A stretch of DNA of 6,047 nt from an uncultured Clostridia bacterium (lineage in GTDB: Bacteria; Bacillota; Clostridia; Oscillospirales; Acutalibacteraceae), in the NCBI GenBank assembly GCA_937915775.1, contig CALGGQ010000279.1, positions 1 to 6,047 on the forward strand, given 5' to 3'. A model generated the notes under the pieces. That model made no database searches and was not told the origin of the DNA. It was given only the letters and a program-made list of their open reading frames with translations. A program made the position numbers and the translations under genes. How positions within the stretch are numbered: position 1 is the stretch's first letter; every line of letters starts with the position of its first letter. Positions 1 to 5,777 of this stretch are shown in pieces.

Positions 1-506
1 TCTGGGGTTATGCCGACGGCGGCAAATTTACAAGCGAACTGCCCGCCCACTTGATGAGCCATATGGCAAGGCTTTCCGTTGACCCTAATAACAGAGTGAT
101 TATTCACTCTCACCCCACGAACACGCTCGCCATGAATTTCGTTCATGAGCTTGACGAGAAAAAGTTTACGCACACGCTCTGGGAAATGTGCACCGAATGT
201 ATCGTTGTCTTTCCTGACGGTGTCGGTATTCTCCCGTGGATGCTCTGCGGCACGAACTCTATCGGCGAAGCAACGGCAGAAAAGATGAAGGAATTTCGTC
301 TTGTTATCTGGGGAATGCACGGCATTTACGGCGCAGGCAAGGACCTTGACGAAACCTTCGGCTTAATTGAAACCGTTGAAAAAGCAGCGCAGATATATAT
401 GCTCACCGCACATCTCCCAAGAATTAACACAATCAAAGACGAAGAGATGAAAGAACTTGCCGAATATTTTGGCGTAAATTATCGAAAAGATTTTTTAAAT
501 CTTTAA
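1..506 (+). CDS. rhaD: L-rhamnulose-1-phosphate aldolase, C-terminal part (5' end outside window)
   Basis: This zinc-dependent class II aldolase cleaves L-rhamnulose-1-phosphate to dihydroxyacetone phosphate and L-lactaldehyde in the cytoplasm, the last common step of L-rhamnose breakdown. The open frame enters from the left edge (first full codon at position 3) and gives 167 residues, about the C-terminal 60% of the roughly 274-residue E. coli enzyme. Visible motifs, numbered from the first full codon, are SELPAH with Glu12, HSH with zinc-ligand His35 and His37, CTECIVVFPDG with Glu65, and WGMHG with the third zinc-ligand His106. The spacing between the two ligand blocks (71 residues) and from His35 to Glu65 (30) matches E. 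coli His141, His143, His212 and Glu171. LDETFGLIETVEKAAQ near the end is also typical of RhaD rather than fuculose aldolase FucA. The next gene, fucO, starts 59 bp later and uses the lactaldehyde product. The identification is firm; only the start is missing. Confidence 0.95.
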   Translation, partial: WGYADGGKFTSELPAHLMSHMARLSVDPNNRVIIHSHPTNTLAMNFVHELDEKKFTHTLWEMCTECIVVFPDGVGILPWMLCGTNSIGEATAEKMKEFRLVIWGMHGIYGAGKDLDETFGLIETVEKAAQIYMLTAHLPRINTIKDEEMKELAEYFGVNYRKDFLNL

Positions 507-524
507 CCTTTGTTTAACAAAATA

Positions 525-533
525 TGGTATAAT
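525..533 (+). promoter_or_regulatory. Candidate extended -10 promoter for fucO
   Basis: TGGTATAAT in the rhaD-fucO gap is a perfect TATAAT preceded by the TGn of an extended -10 element. No good -35 is present at 16-18 bp; the best is TTAACC at 503-508 with a long 19-bp gap. It would start RNA near 540 and give a short leader of about 25 nt before the fucO ATG. Read-through from rhaD is also likely, because no convincing terminator separates the two genes. Confidence 0.6.
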
Positions 534-552
534 AACCTTAACAAATAAATTT

Positions 553-557
553 GGAGG
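553..557 (+). promoter_or_regulatory. Ribosome binding site that fixes the fucO start
   Basis: GGAGG lies 8 nt before the ATG at 566. An earlier in-frame TTG at 551 overlaps this Shine-Dalgarno sequence, so it cannot be the start. The ATG choice also gives the N-terminus MANR, the same as that of E. coli FucO after its first Met. Confidence 0.9.
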
Positions 558-565
558 TAGTTATT

Positions 566-1714
566 ATGGCTAACAGAATTGTATTAAATACCGTGTCCTA
601 TCACGGCAAGGGTGCTATCAGTGAGATTGTACCGATTGCACAGGCAAAGGGCTACAAGCACATCTTTGTTTGCTCTGATCCTGACCTTATCAAGTTCGGC
701 GTAACCGCAAAGGTAACTGACCTGCTTGACGAGGCGAAGATTCCTTATACTATTTATTCGGGTATTAAACCAAACCCGACGATTGAGAACGTTAAGGACG
801 GCGTTGAGGCATTCAAGGCTTGCGGCGCAGATTCCATTATCACTATCGGCGGCGGCTCCTCAATGGATACGGCAAAGGCTATCGGTATTATCATTACCAA
901 TCCCGAATTTGCCGACGTTCGCTCACTTGAGGGCGTTGCACCTACAAAGAATCACGCCGTTCCGACTATTGCTGTTCCTACTACGGCGGGTACAGCGGCA
1001 GAGGTAACGATTAACTATGTTATCACCGATGTTGAAAAGGAAAGAAAATTCGTTTGCGTTGACGAAAACGATATTCCCGAATATGCCATCGTTGACCCCG
1101 ATATGATGAGCTCAATGCCCAAGGGTTTAACCGCTGCAACAGGTATGGATGCGCTCACGCACGCTATTGAGGGCTACACCACAAAGGCTGCTTGGGAAAT
1201 GACGGATATGTTCCACCTTGAAGCCATCAAGCTCATTGCAAAGCACCTCCGAGGTGCTGTTGAAAACAAGCCTGAGGACAGAGAGGGCATGGCGCTTGCT
1301 CAGTATATCGCAGGTATGGGCTTCTCTAACGTAGGTCTTGGCATTGCTCATTCTATTGCTCATACGCTCGGCGCACACTATGACACGCCTCACGGCGTAG
1401 CCTGTGCTATGATGCTTCCTATCGTTATGGAATACAATCAGGAATACACGGGCGAAAAGTTCAGGGATATCGCTATCGCTATGGGTGTTGAGGGCGTAGA
1501 GAATATGTCACAGGAGGAGTACAGAAAGGCTGCCGTAGATGCAGTTAAGAAGCTCTCTGCTGATGTCGGAATTCCTGCAACGAATGACAAGGTAAGAGAA
1601 GAGGACCTTGACCAGCTCGCAGCAGACGCATTCGCAGACGCTTGCTGCCCGGGCAACCCGAGAGATACAAACATCGACGATCTCAAATCACTTTACAGAA
1701 AGATTATGGCTTAA
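566..1714 (+). CDS. fucO: Lactaldehyde reductase (L-1,2-propanediol oxidoreductase)
   Basis: FucO is an iron-dependent group III alcohol dehydrogenase that reduces L-lactaldehyde to L-1,2-propanediol with NADH, the fermentative way of disposing of the lactaldehyde made from rhamnose or fucose. The 382-residue product is full length; the E. coli enzyme is 383. The N-terminal Rossmann-like part holds the nucleotide-binding GGGS (95-98) followed by D101. The segments NPEFADVRSLEG (112-123) and PTTAGTAAEVTINYVITD (138-155) are nearly identical to E. coli FucO. The metal ligands are Asp195, His199 (DALTHAIEGY), His262 and His276 (TPHGVA), each one less than E. coli 196/200/263/277, as expected from the shorter N-terminus. 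It follows rhaD on the same strand and acts on that enzyme's product, so the two form a functional pair. It has its own candidate promoter and ends at a strong hairpin. The function is near certain by motif and length. Confidence 0.97.
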   Translation: MANRIVLNTVSYHGKGAISEIVPIAQAKGYKHIFVCSDPDLIKFGVTAKVTDLLDEAKIPYTIYSGIKPNPTIENVKDGVEAFKACGADSIITIGGGSSMDTAKAIGIIITNPEFADVRSLEGVAPTKNHAVPTIAVPTTAGTAAEVTINYVITDVEKERKFVCVDENDIPEYAIVDPDMMSSMPKGLTAATGMDALTHAIEGYTTKAAWEMTDMFHLEAIKLIAKHLRGAVENKPEDREGMALAQYIAGMGFSNVGLGIAHSIAHTLGAHYDTPHGVACAMMLPIVMEYNQEYTGEKFRDIAIAMGVEGVENMSQEEYRKAAVDAVKKLSADVGIPATNDKVREEDLDQLAADAFADACCPGNPRDTNIDDLKSLYRKIMA

Positions 1715-1748
1715 CACAACAAGTTATGTATCTGCTATAAATATTCCA

Positions 1749-1782
1749 AAAAAGCAAGGCTATTTTCGTAGCCTTGCTTTTT
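1749..1782 (+). terminator. Intrinsic terminator after fucO, probably bidirectional
   Basis: A perfect 14-bp stem (arms 1749-1762 and 1769-1782) with a 6-nt TTTTCG loop lies 34 bp after the fucO stop. The stem core is GCAAGGCTA/TAGCCTTGC. It is flanked by a run of six A on the left and five T on the right, so it has U-tract character in both directions. Confidence 0.9.
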
Positions 1783-2103
1783 GCTTCACTGTATTATATG
1801 TACTTCATTTTGTGAATTTTCTTTGGTCTGAATCTGCAAATTTGCTTTTCATCCGTTCAGTTTTTCTCGGACGGGGTAACGGTTGTTTTGAAAATTTCTA
1901 TCGTCTACAAACGGGATTTGCAAAAAGCCGAGTCCCGAAACCCTTGAAAACACTCACTTTTAAAACGCAAAAACTTGTAAAACCGCCCAAAAAACGCTTC
2001 ATAGACTTTTTGCAGATATTTTCTGTGAAATGAATAGTTTCTGTATTCTTCTGAAAAAGGGCTTTATATAGTTCTGCGTAAAGATTTTGTATATGGGTAT
2101 CAA
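1783..2103. other. Gene-free spacer between convergent genes
   Basis: This stretch of about 320 bp lies between the fucO terminator and the hairpin behind the small gene on the opposite strand. A + strand frame stays open through it to 2033, but it has no start site or ribosome binding site and runs through the terminator, so I do not call it a gene. Short symmetries are present: a perfect palindrome GCAAATTTGC (1836-1845) and a weak CGGGA/TCCCG stem (1912-1916 with 1933-1937). No tRNA, known riboswitch core or transposase remnant was recognised. Confidence 0.6.
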
Positions 2104-2137
2104 GATTAACGCCCTCGGAGAGCCGAGGGCGTTAATC
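2104..2137 (-). terminator. 15-bp perfect hairpin at the end of the DUF6809-like gene
   Basis: The arms 2104-2118 and 2123-2137 are exact reverse complements (core AACGCCCTCGG/CCGAGGGCGTT) around a 4-nt AGAG loop. The hairpin overlaps the TGA stop of the - strand small gene, the usual place for a terminator. Neither side has a strong U-tract; leftward transcripts would continue TTGATACCC. Termination may therefore be weak, or the hairpin may mainly protect the 3' end. Confidence 0.65.
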
Positions 2138-2399
2138 ATTGCTGTATTTCTATCATTATTCTTATCGCAAGGGAGAAGCCTTCTTTGAATATAGCCTCAT
2201 TAATTACAATAGATAATTCGTCTGAATTTATTATGTAATTATCAAGTAGCTGCCGTTGTTCTTCGGACAGAGAGGCTTGTAGCTTTTCCTGTGCCTTTTC
2301 TGTGAGCGCCAGAAGCTTTTGATATTCGGGATTGTTATTCAGCCTCTCAGACTCACACGGATTTATATTCCCGTGATATAAGTTTACAAGCGTTGTCAT
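2136..2399 (-). CDS. Small conserved protein of unknown function, DUF6809-like
   Basis: This 87-residue protein has no known activity. The N-terminus MTTLVNLYHGNINPCE followed by a charged, helical body and an ending FKEGFSLAIRIMIEIQQ resembles the small Firmicute proteins grouped as DUF6809, which share an LYxGxIxP-E opening and a phenylalanine-glycine-arginine-rich close; this match is from memory. It contains no signal peptide or membrane segment and is predicted to be an all-helical cytoplasmic protein. The start is the ATG at 2399 rather than the upstream in-frame codon at 2429, because a GAGG ribosome binding site sits 8 nt before it and the shorter form matches the family opening. It lies 108 bp downstream of the GH2 gene on the same strand, separated by a hairpin whose T-tract faces the other way, so co-transcription is possible. 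A perfect hairpin overlaps its stop codon. Confidence 0.8.
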   Translation of the reverse strand: MTTLVNLYHGNINPCESERLNNNPEYQKLLALTEKAQEKLQASLSEEQRQLLDNYIINSDELSIVINEAIFKEGFSLAIRIMIEIQQ

Positions 2400-2405
2400 G
2401 GTTAT

Positions 2406-2411
2406 CACCTC
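2406..2411 (-). promoter_or_regulatory. Ribosome binding site fixing the start of the small gene
   Basis: On the - strand GAGGTG precedes the ATG at 2399, with 8 nt between GAGG and the start codon. It falls inside the longer possible reading frame and so argues for the 87-residue product instead of the 97-residue one. Confidence 0.7.
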
Positions 2412-2459
2412 AACAACAACGAATATCACAACCTCTTCTGAAAGTCCAGATAAAGTTTT

Positions 2460-2496
2460 GGTAAGGAATGGTATTTCATTCCTTGCCTCGTTTTTT
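2460..2496 (+). terminator. Hairpin with T-tract, terminator-like on the + strand
   Basis: An 11-bp stem (arms 2460-2470 and 2477-2487, one G-U pair) with a GTATTT loop is followed on the + strand by TCG and six T (2491-2496). On the - strand, the direction of the adjacent GH2 and small genes, the downstream bases are AAAACTTTATC, so the U-tract is missing. It therefore looks like a stop for rightward RNA entering the 3' end of the GH2 gene, or a weak or processing hairpin for leftward RNA. Confidence 0.6.
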
Positions 2497-2507
2497 ATAC
2501 GTCGTCT

Positions 2508-4085
2508 TTATTCATTGTTATTCTGCAATTCGCACAGCAGGCGGTAAGACGGCTTTTCGTTGCCGTATAAATCCACCGAGCCGTGAACTCGGCGGCGGAG
2601 CTTATCCTCGCCCTCCTCGCCGCAGTGCGTGCGGTAGTCGTTAAGCGAAAACCACATATAGCCGCAGATGTTAGGTGTTTCCTTATACATTGCAAGGCGT
2701 TCCTTTAGAATTCTTGCGCGTTCTGTATCGCCGCCCTTAAAATGCGGCTCACACAGCCCGAATTCGGAAACGAGCAACGGCATTCCCTCAGCCTTTTTGC
2801 AGGTGCGCTTCATATGGCTTTCAATGTCCTCACTCGGTTCCCACAAGCCTAAATAATCGTTCCACATTGCGACGTCGCCGTAAAGGGTGGCGTCGTCTTT
2901 TTCTGCGTTTTCAACGCGGCTTAAGGTGTTTGAAACGTAGTTGACAAGGCGGCGTCCGTCCTTTTCTTTTATGTATTTAATAATATCTTTTACATAGTTT
3001 ATTGTAGGCTCATCTGCTGCGCCGAGCTCGTTGCCCACGCCCCAGCATACGATTGACGGGTGGTTAAAGTGAAAATACACCATTTCATCCGCCTGCTGTT
3101 TTGCGATTTCAAGTTGCAGCGGCGTTGCCTGCTTCGGGTAACCCCAGTATGGAATTTCCTCCTGAACGAGCAAGCCGTTTTCATCGCACCAGTCAAAAAG
3201 CGCATCGTCCTGCTGCCAGTGAAAACGGGTAAAAACGCAGCCTGCCGTTTTGAGCTGCTTTAAGCATTTTATGCTATGGTCAAGCGGCTCAGCCATACCG
3301 AAATCGGGGTGAGAGCCGGGCATCCACTCGCAGCCTTTAAGATATATTTCCTTGCCGTTAAGAAAAACCTTTTCGCCCCTCGTTTCAAATTTGCGTATGC
3401 CGATTCTCGTTTCATATAAATCATTGTCCGTTTCAAGCGTTACGGTATAGAGATTCGGCGCATAGCACGACCATAGCTTCAGGTTTTCAAAAGGCACAAT
3501 CAGGCTATCGCTTTCAAGAACGAGTTTTCCCACCATATAATCGTAAATCTTAACCTTGCAGGGCTTCGTTACGTTTGTTTTTATATTCAGCGTACCGCTT
3601 GCAAGGCCGCCGCTCATTTCAGCTATATTCTCGGTAATATGCACGTATTCAATACCGTCGGGCTCTCTTATCTGCAGCGTTACCCTGCGGATAATTCCGC
3701 CGTCGTCCGCCCAGTCAAAATCGTCGCCGTGCGGCAGCATTTCGGGCGTATGCGTATTATCAACCTCAACTTTGATGACATTATCTTCGCCAAACTTAAC
3801 CGCTTCGCTTATATCAATTCTGAATGGGGTAAAGCCTGAACGGCTATGCTCGCCGACAAATATATCGTTCACGTAAACCTTTGCCGAATGATAAACGGCA
3901 TTGAATTTCAGATATGCTTTTTTGTCTGAGAATTCTCTGTCGATAAACACGGAGGTTTCATAAACAGCTTTGCCCCTGCGCTGCATCACATCGTCGTCAA
4001 CGTTCCAGGTGTGCGGAATAGTTACTTTTGCCTTGTATTCGCCGTTTGAAAAATCCCAGCGGTTTAATGTCATATCATATCTCAT
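2508..4085 (-). CDS. Glycoside hydrolase family 2 protein, cytoplasmic, substrate unknown
   Basis: This retaining exo-beta-glycosidase of the GH2 group (beta-galactosidase, glucuronidase and mannosidase relatives) has 525 residues, compact for the family. The domains are an N-terminal beta-sandwich (about 5-140; IPHTWN at 23-28, HSRSGFTPFRIDIS at 80-93, GGIIRRVTL at 129-137), an Ig-like domain (about 141-235) and a TIM barrel (about 236-520). The acid/base is Glu353 in GVGNELG and the probable nucleophile is Glu441 in LLVSEFG. The usual SHYP segment is replaced by FHWQQDD (288-294). The Asn-x-Lys motif that binds the carboxylate in beta-glucuronidases is not visible at GSVDLYGNEKPSY, which argues against a glucuronidase. 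There is no signal peptide, so it should act inside the cell on imported oligosaccharides. Its ATG overlaps the stop of the upstream TPR gene (ATGA), with AAGGAG 8 nt before the start, indicating translational coupling. Family assignment is firm; the sugar is not. Confidence 0.93.
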   Translation of the reverse strand: MRYDMTLNRWDFSNGEYKAKVTIPHTWNVDDDVMQRRGKAVYETSVFIDREFSDKKAYLKFNAVYHSAKVYVNDIFVGEHSRSGFTPFRIDISEAVKFGEDNVIKVEVDNTHTPEMLPHGDDFDWADDGGIIRRVTLQIREPDGIEYVHITENIAEMSGGLASGTLNIKTNVTKPCKVKIYDYMVGKLVLESDSLIVPFENLKLWSCYAPNLYTVTLETDNDLYETRIGIRKFETRGEKVFLNGKEIYLKGCEWMPGSHPDFGMAEPLDHSIKCLKQLKTAGCVFTRFHWQQDDALFDWCDENGLLVQEEIPYWGYPKQATPLQLEIAKQQADEMVYFHFNHPSIVCWGVGNELGAADEPTINYVKDIIKYIKEKDGRRLVNYVSNTLSRVENAEKDDATLYGDVAMWNDYLGLWEPSEDIESHMKRTCKKAEGMPLLVSEFGLCEPHFKGGDTERARILKERLAMYKETPNICGYMWFSLNDYRTHCGEEGEDKLRRRVHGSVDLYGNEKPSYRLLCELQNNNE

Positions 4086-5515
4086 AATGCTTTCTCCTTA
4101 AATATGCGGTTATAATGCGTAGCCATCTGAAAGTGATTAGGATTGATGGTAAGCGCCTCTTCAAACAATTTTTTGCTTTCCTCTTTTTTGCCTTTGCCGT
4201 ATAAACCGAACGCTTTCATAAACATACAGTGCAGGCGGTTTTTGAGGTTTAAGTCCTCGTCAAAGACAAGTAAGTCAGGCAGCGAAACTGCAAAGTAATC
4301 AATACTGATTTCGTCATTCATATGCTTATCGGCATACTGAATTAACCTGTCAAATCTTTCGTTTGCCTCGTCTTTTCTGCCGAGTTTGAGCAGTGCCAAC
4401 CCCTGATAGAATATCGTTTCGGGCGGCTGGTCGTTGTAGTACATTGCAGATGCAGGATCACTCAAACCGGTTGAAGCCTTTTCAAAGTATTCAGCGTTGC
4501 CTGTTTTTAAGCCCATATAATAATTTTGTCTGTTTTCCTGTGCGCCGTAAAGCTTGCCCTCGCCGAGATTATGCGGATAAACAAAGGCGTTTTCGGGCAT
4601 ACCGAGAGCAATGTTAGAAAAGATATACTGCTCGGGCACCTTGCCTTCGCCACCCTCCCACGGATGAAAACGGCGGTTCATTATCATGTCAAGCGCCCTT
4701 TGGTACTCGCCCGTAAGGTTGAGCAGAGTAATATATTCAAGCGTTAAGTCGTCACGCATTGAAACAATATCTGCGAATTTGTCAAGAAATGCAAGCCTAT
4801 CAGCAGGTAAAATGCCAATGCGCTTTTTGAGCAGGTCAAGCTCGTAAAGAATTCTTGCATCCGTTTCATCAAGCGCAAACGCCTTTTCCATTAGCACAAG
4901 CGCTTTTTTTGCATTATGCTCAACATTGTAGTTGAGCAGCGCAAGATTGCGGTACGGCGTTGCAAAATCTGCACCGCGTTCAATGGATGTTTCAAAGCAT
5001 TTAATAGCGTCTGCATGGCGTTCCTTATCATAGTACAAACAGCCGAGATAATACGGCGCTTTGAAATCTGCAGGGTTATTCTCAATCGCATATTCAAGCA
5101 CTGCAATATCCTCTATTCTGTTCGGGAAGCAGCAGTAAGGGTCATCTGCAAACGCCTTTTCAAGATATGAATTATCCTTTAAATAATTTATAAATAAGAA
5201 TATCAATAAATCATCCAGACCGAGTAAATGCTTGATTCTCCGAACCAGAAGCGCCGCCTGTTTTGCATTTTCTTCCTGTTCAACCCTCTCCGTCAGAGCT
5301 TTATCAAGGTGCTCCAAATACTTAAGCAGATTGACTTTTTTGTAGTGAATCTCGCAGCGGAAATGCGTTGTCATGCCCATCTTTCTAAGACAGAAAACAG
5401 TGATAGCACCTTTCCTTTTAATCAGGCTGCCCTTGATATTGTGCTCGTTCAGCCAGTTCACAACGAACATGTCGTCCTCGTAGAGTTTTGCTTTGGTTTC
5501 AAAAATAATAGACAT
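4082..5515 (-). CDS. TPR protein related to the C-terminal part of DUF5107 proteins, without the DUF5107 domain
   Basis: This 477-residue protein has TPR-like helical repeats (clear at about 153-186, PYYLGCLYYDKERHADAIKCFETSI, with further repeats around 187-280 and 366-460). It carries signatures I recall from the C-terminal half of large DUF5107/TPR proteins of carbohydrate loci: RRFHPWEGGEGKV (281-293), YPHNLGEGKLYGAQEN (313-328), ASAMYYNDQPPETIFYQGLA (355-374) and IDYFAVSLPDLLVFDEDLN (405-423). Those relatives are usually about 1,000 residues or more, with a sugar-mutarotase-like DUF5107 domain first. Here that domain is absent and residues 1-100 are an unrecognised, basic, partly helical segment. 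The start at 5515 is supported by AGGAGG 8 nt upstream. No signal peptide or membrane segment is seen. It is translationally coupled to the GH2 gene downstream, so it probably assists or regulates the same sugar pathway by protein contacts; this is inference. It may be an intact short variant or a rearranged relic. Confidence 0.85.
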   Translation of the reverse strand: MSIIFETKAKLYEDDMFVVNWLNEHNIKGSLIKRKGAITVFCLRKMGMTTHFRCEIHYKKVNLLKYLEHLDKALTERVEQEENAKQAALLVRRIKHLLGLDDLLIFLFINYLKDNSYLEKAFADDPYCCFPNRIEDIAVLEYAIENNPADFKAPYYLGCLYYDKERHADAIKCFETSIERGADFATPYRNLALLNYNVEHNAKKALVLMEKAFALDETDARILYELDLLKKRIGILPADRLAFLDKFADIVSMRDDLTLEYITLLNLTGEYQRALDMIMNRRFHPWEGGEGKVPEQYIFSNIALGMPENAFVYPHNLGEGKLYGAQENRQNYYMGLKTGNAEYFEKASTGLSDPASAMYYNDQPPETIFYQGLALLKLGRKDEANERFDRLIQYADKHMNDEISIDYFAVSLPDLLVFDEDLNLKNRLHCMFMKAFGLYGKGKKEESKKLFEEALTINPNHFQMATHYNRIFKEKAL

Positions 5516-5553
5516 AGTTTTATCCTCCTATTCGGTTTTCAAGATACGGATAC

Positions 5554-5582
5554 TTGTTTTTCACCACACCATGTGGTATAAT
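5554..5582 (+). promoter_or_regulatory. Candidate promoter P1 for the right-edge gene
   Basis: TTGTTT (5554-5559), a 17-bp spacer and a perfect TATAAT (5577-5582) form a good sigma-A-type promoter pointing right. RNA would start near 5589 and carry a leader of about 190 nt to the ATG at 5778. An inverted repeat fills the spacer next to the -10. Confidence 0.5.
5563..5577. promoter_or_regulatory. Inverted repeat inside promoter P1, candidate operator
   Basis: ACCACA (5563-5568) and TGTGGT (5572-5577) are exact reverse complements around a 3-bp CCA centre, giving a 15-bp site that touches the -10. A dimeric repressor bound here would block P1. It also lies in the transcribed leader of the leftward TPR gene. 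No regulator family is recognised from the sequence. Confidence 0.4.
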
Positions 5583-5586
5583 GGAA

Positions 5587-5664
5587 TTGATATCAGGCGC
5601 CTTCTTATCAGCATCGGAACTTCACGCTGTTGGTGTTGTCCCTTTGCTGATGCCATTATATCAA
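5587..5664. repeat. Nested inverted repeats in the divergent control region
   Basis: An outer pair TTGATAT (5587-5593) / ATATCAA (5658-5664) encloses an inner pair ATCAGCA (5607-5613) / TGCTGAT (5645-5651), with GGC (5597-5599 region) able to meet GCC (5652-5654) between them. RNA from P1 would begin near 5589 and could fold into this two-part stem. No expression platform such as a U-tract follows, so its role is unclear. Confidence 0.35.
5655..5663 (-). promoter_or_regulatory. Candidate extended -10 promoter for the TPR-GH2 operon
   Basis: On the - strand the site reads TGATATAAT: a perfect TATAAT with the extended TGn. The -35 position at 17 bp is poor (TAGGAT, 5683-5678), as is common for extended -10 promoters. 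RNA would start near 5648, leaving a leader of about 130 nt before the TPR start at 5515. Confidence 0.55.
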
Positions 5665-5683
5665 AAATCGGAAAATAATCCTA

Positions 5684-5712
5684 TTCAGATTTTCTTCATT
5701 AAATATTATAAT
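5684..5712 (+). promoter_or_regulatory. Candidate promoter P2 for the right-edge gene
   Basis: TTCAGA (5684-5689; four of six match TTGACA), a 17-bp spacer and a perfect TATAAT (5707-5712) form the best-placed promoter for the + strand gene at 5778. RNA would start near 5719, giving a leader of about 59 nt. It is back to back with the leftward promoter at 5655-5663. Confidence 0.6.
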
Positions 5713-5719
5713 CATGGCT

Positions 5720-5741
5720 ATTTTCTGAAAATTTTCTGAAA
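5720..5741 (+). repeat. Two tandem copies of an 11-bp repeat at the P2 start site
   Basis: ATTTTCTGAAA occurs twice with no gap (5720-5730 and 5731-5741). Each copy is nearly symmetric (TTTC-T-GAAA), the junction forms the palindrome GAAAATTTTC (5727-5736), and GGCT (5716-5719) and AGCC (5741-5744) flank the pair. Placed right at the expected RNA start, it could be an operator. Confidence 0.5.
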
Positions 5742-5777
5742 GCCCACTTTGCCTGTCAGATTGGAGGATATCGTATC

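Noticed and set aside
486..504. 8-bp hairpin AAAGATTT/AAATCTTT at the rhaD stop as a terminator
   Set aside because: The stem is almost all A-T with no following T-run, so it would be too weak; rhaD-fucO read-through is more likely.
1608..2033. 141-codon open frame on the + strand across the fucO end and the spacer
   Set aside because: Its first part is a shadow of fucO, it runs through the 14-bp terminator hairpin, and it has no ribosome binding site or recognisable protein features.
2400..2429. Ten extra N-terminal residues on the small DUF6809-like protein
   Set aside because: The segment contains the ribosome binding site for the ATG at 2399, and the family opening begins at that ATG.
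2508..4085. Naming the GH2 gene as beta-glucuronidase (uidA) or beta-galactosidase (lacZ)
   Set aside because: The glucuronate-binding Asn-x-Lys motif is not visible and the active-site segment differs from classic LacZ, so no specific symbol is justified.
4916..5581. Several + strand open frames opposite the TPR gene
   Set aside because: They are antisense shadows of a well-supported coding gene and lack ribosome binding sites and protein-like composition.
5587..5664. A known riboswitch or T-box in the divergent region
   Set aside because: No recognisable conserved core, and no terminator or anti-terminator follows the stem.
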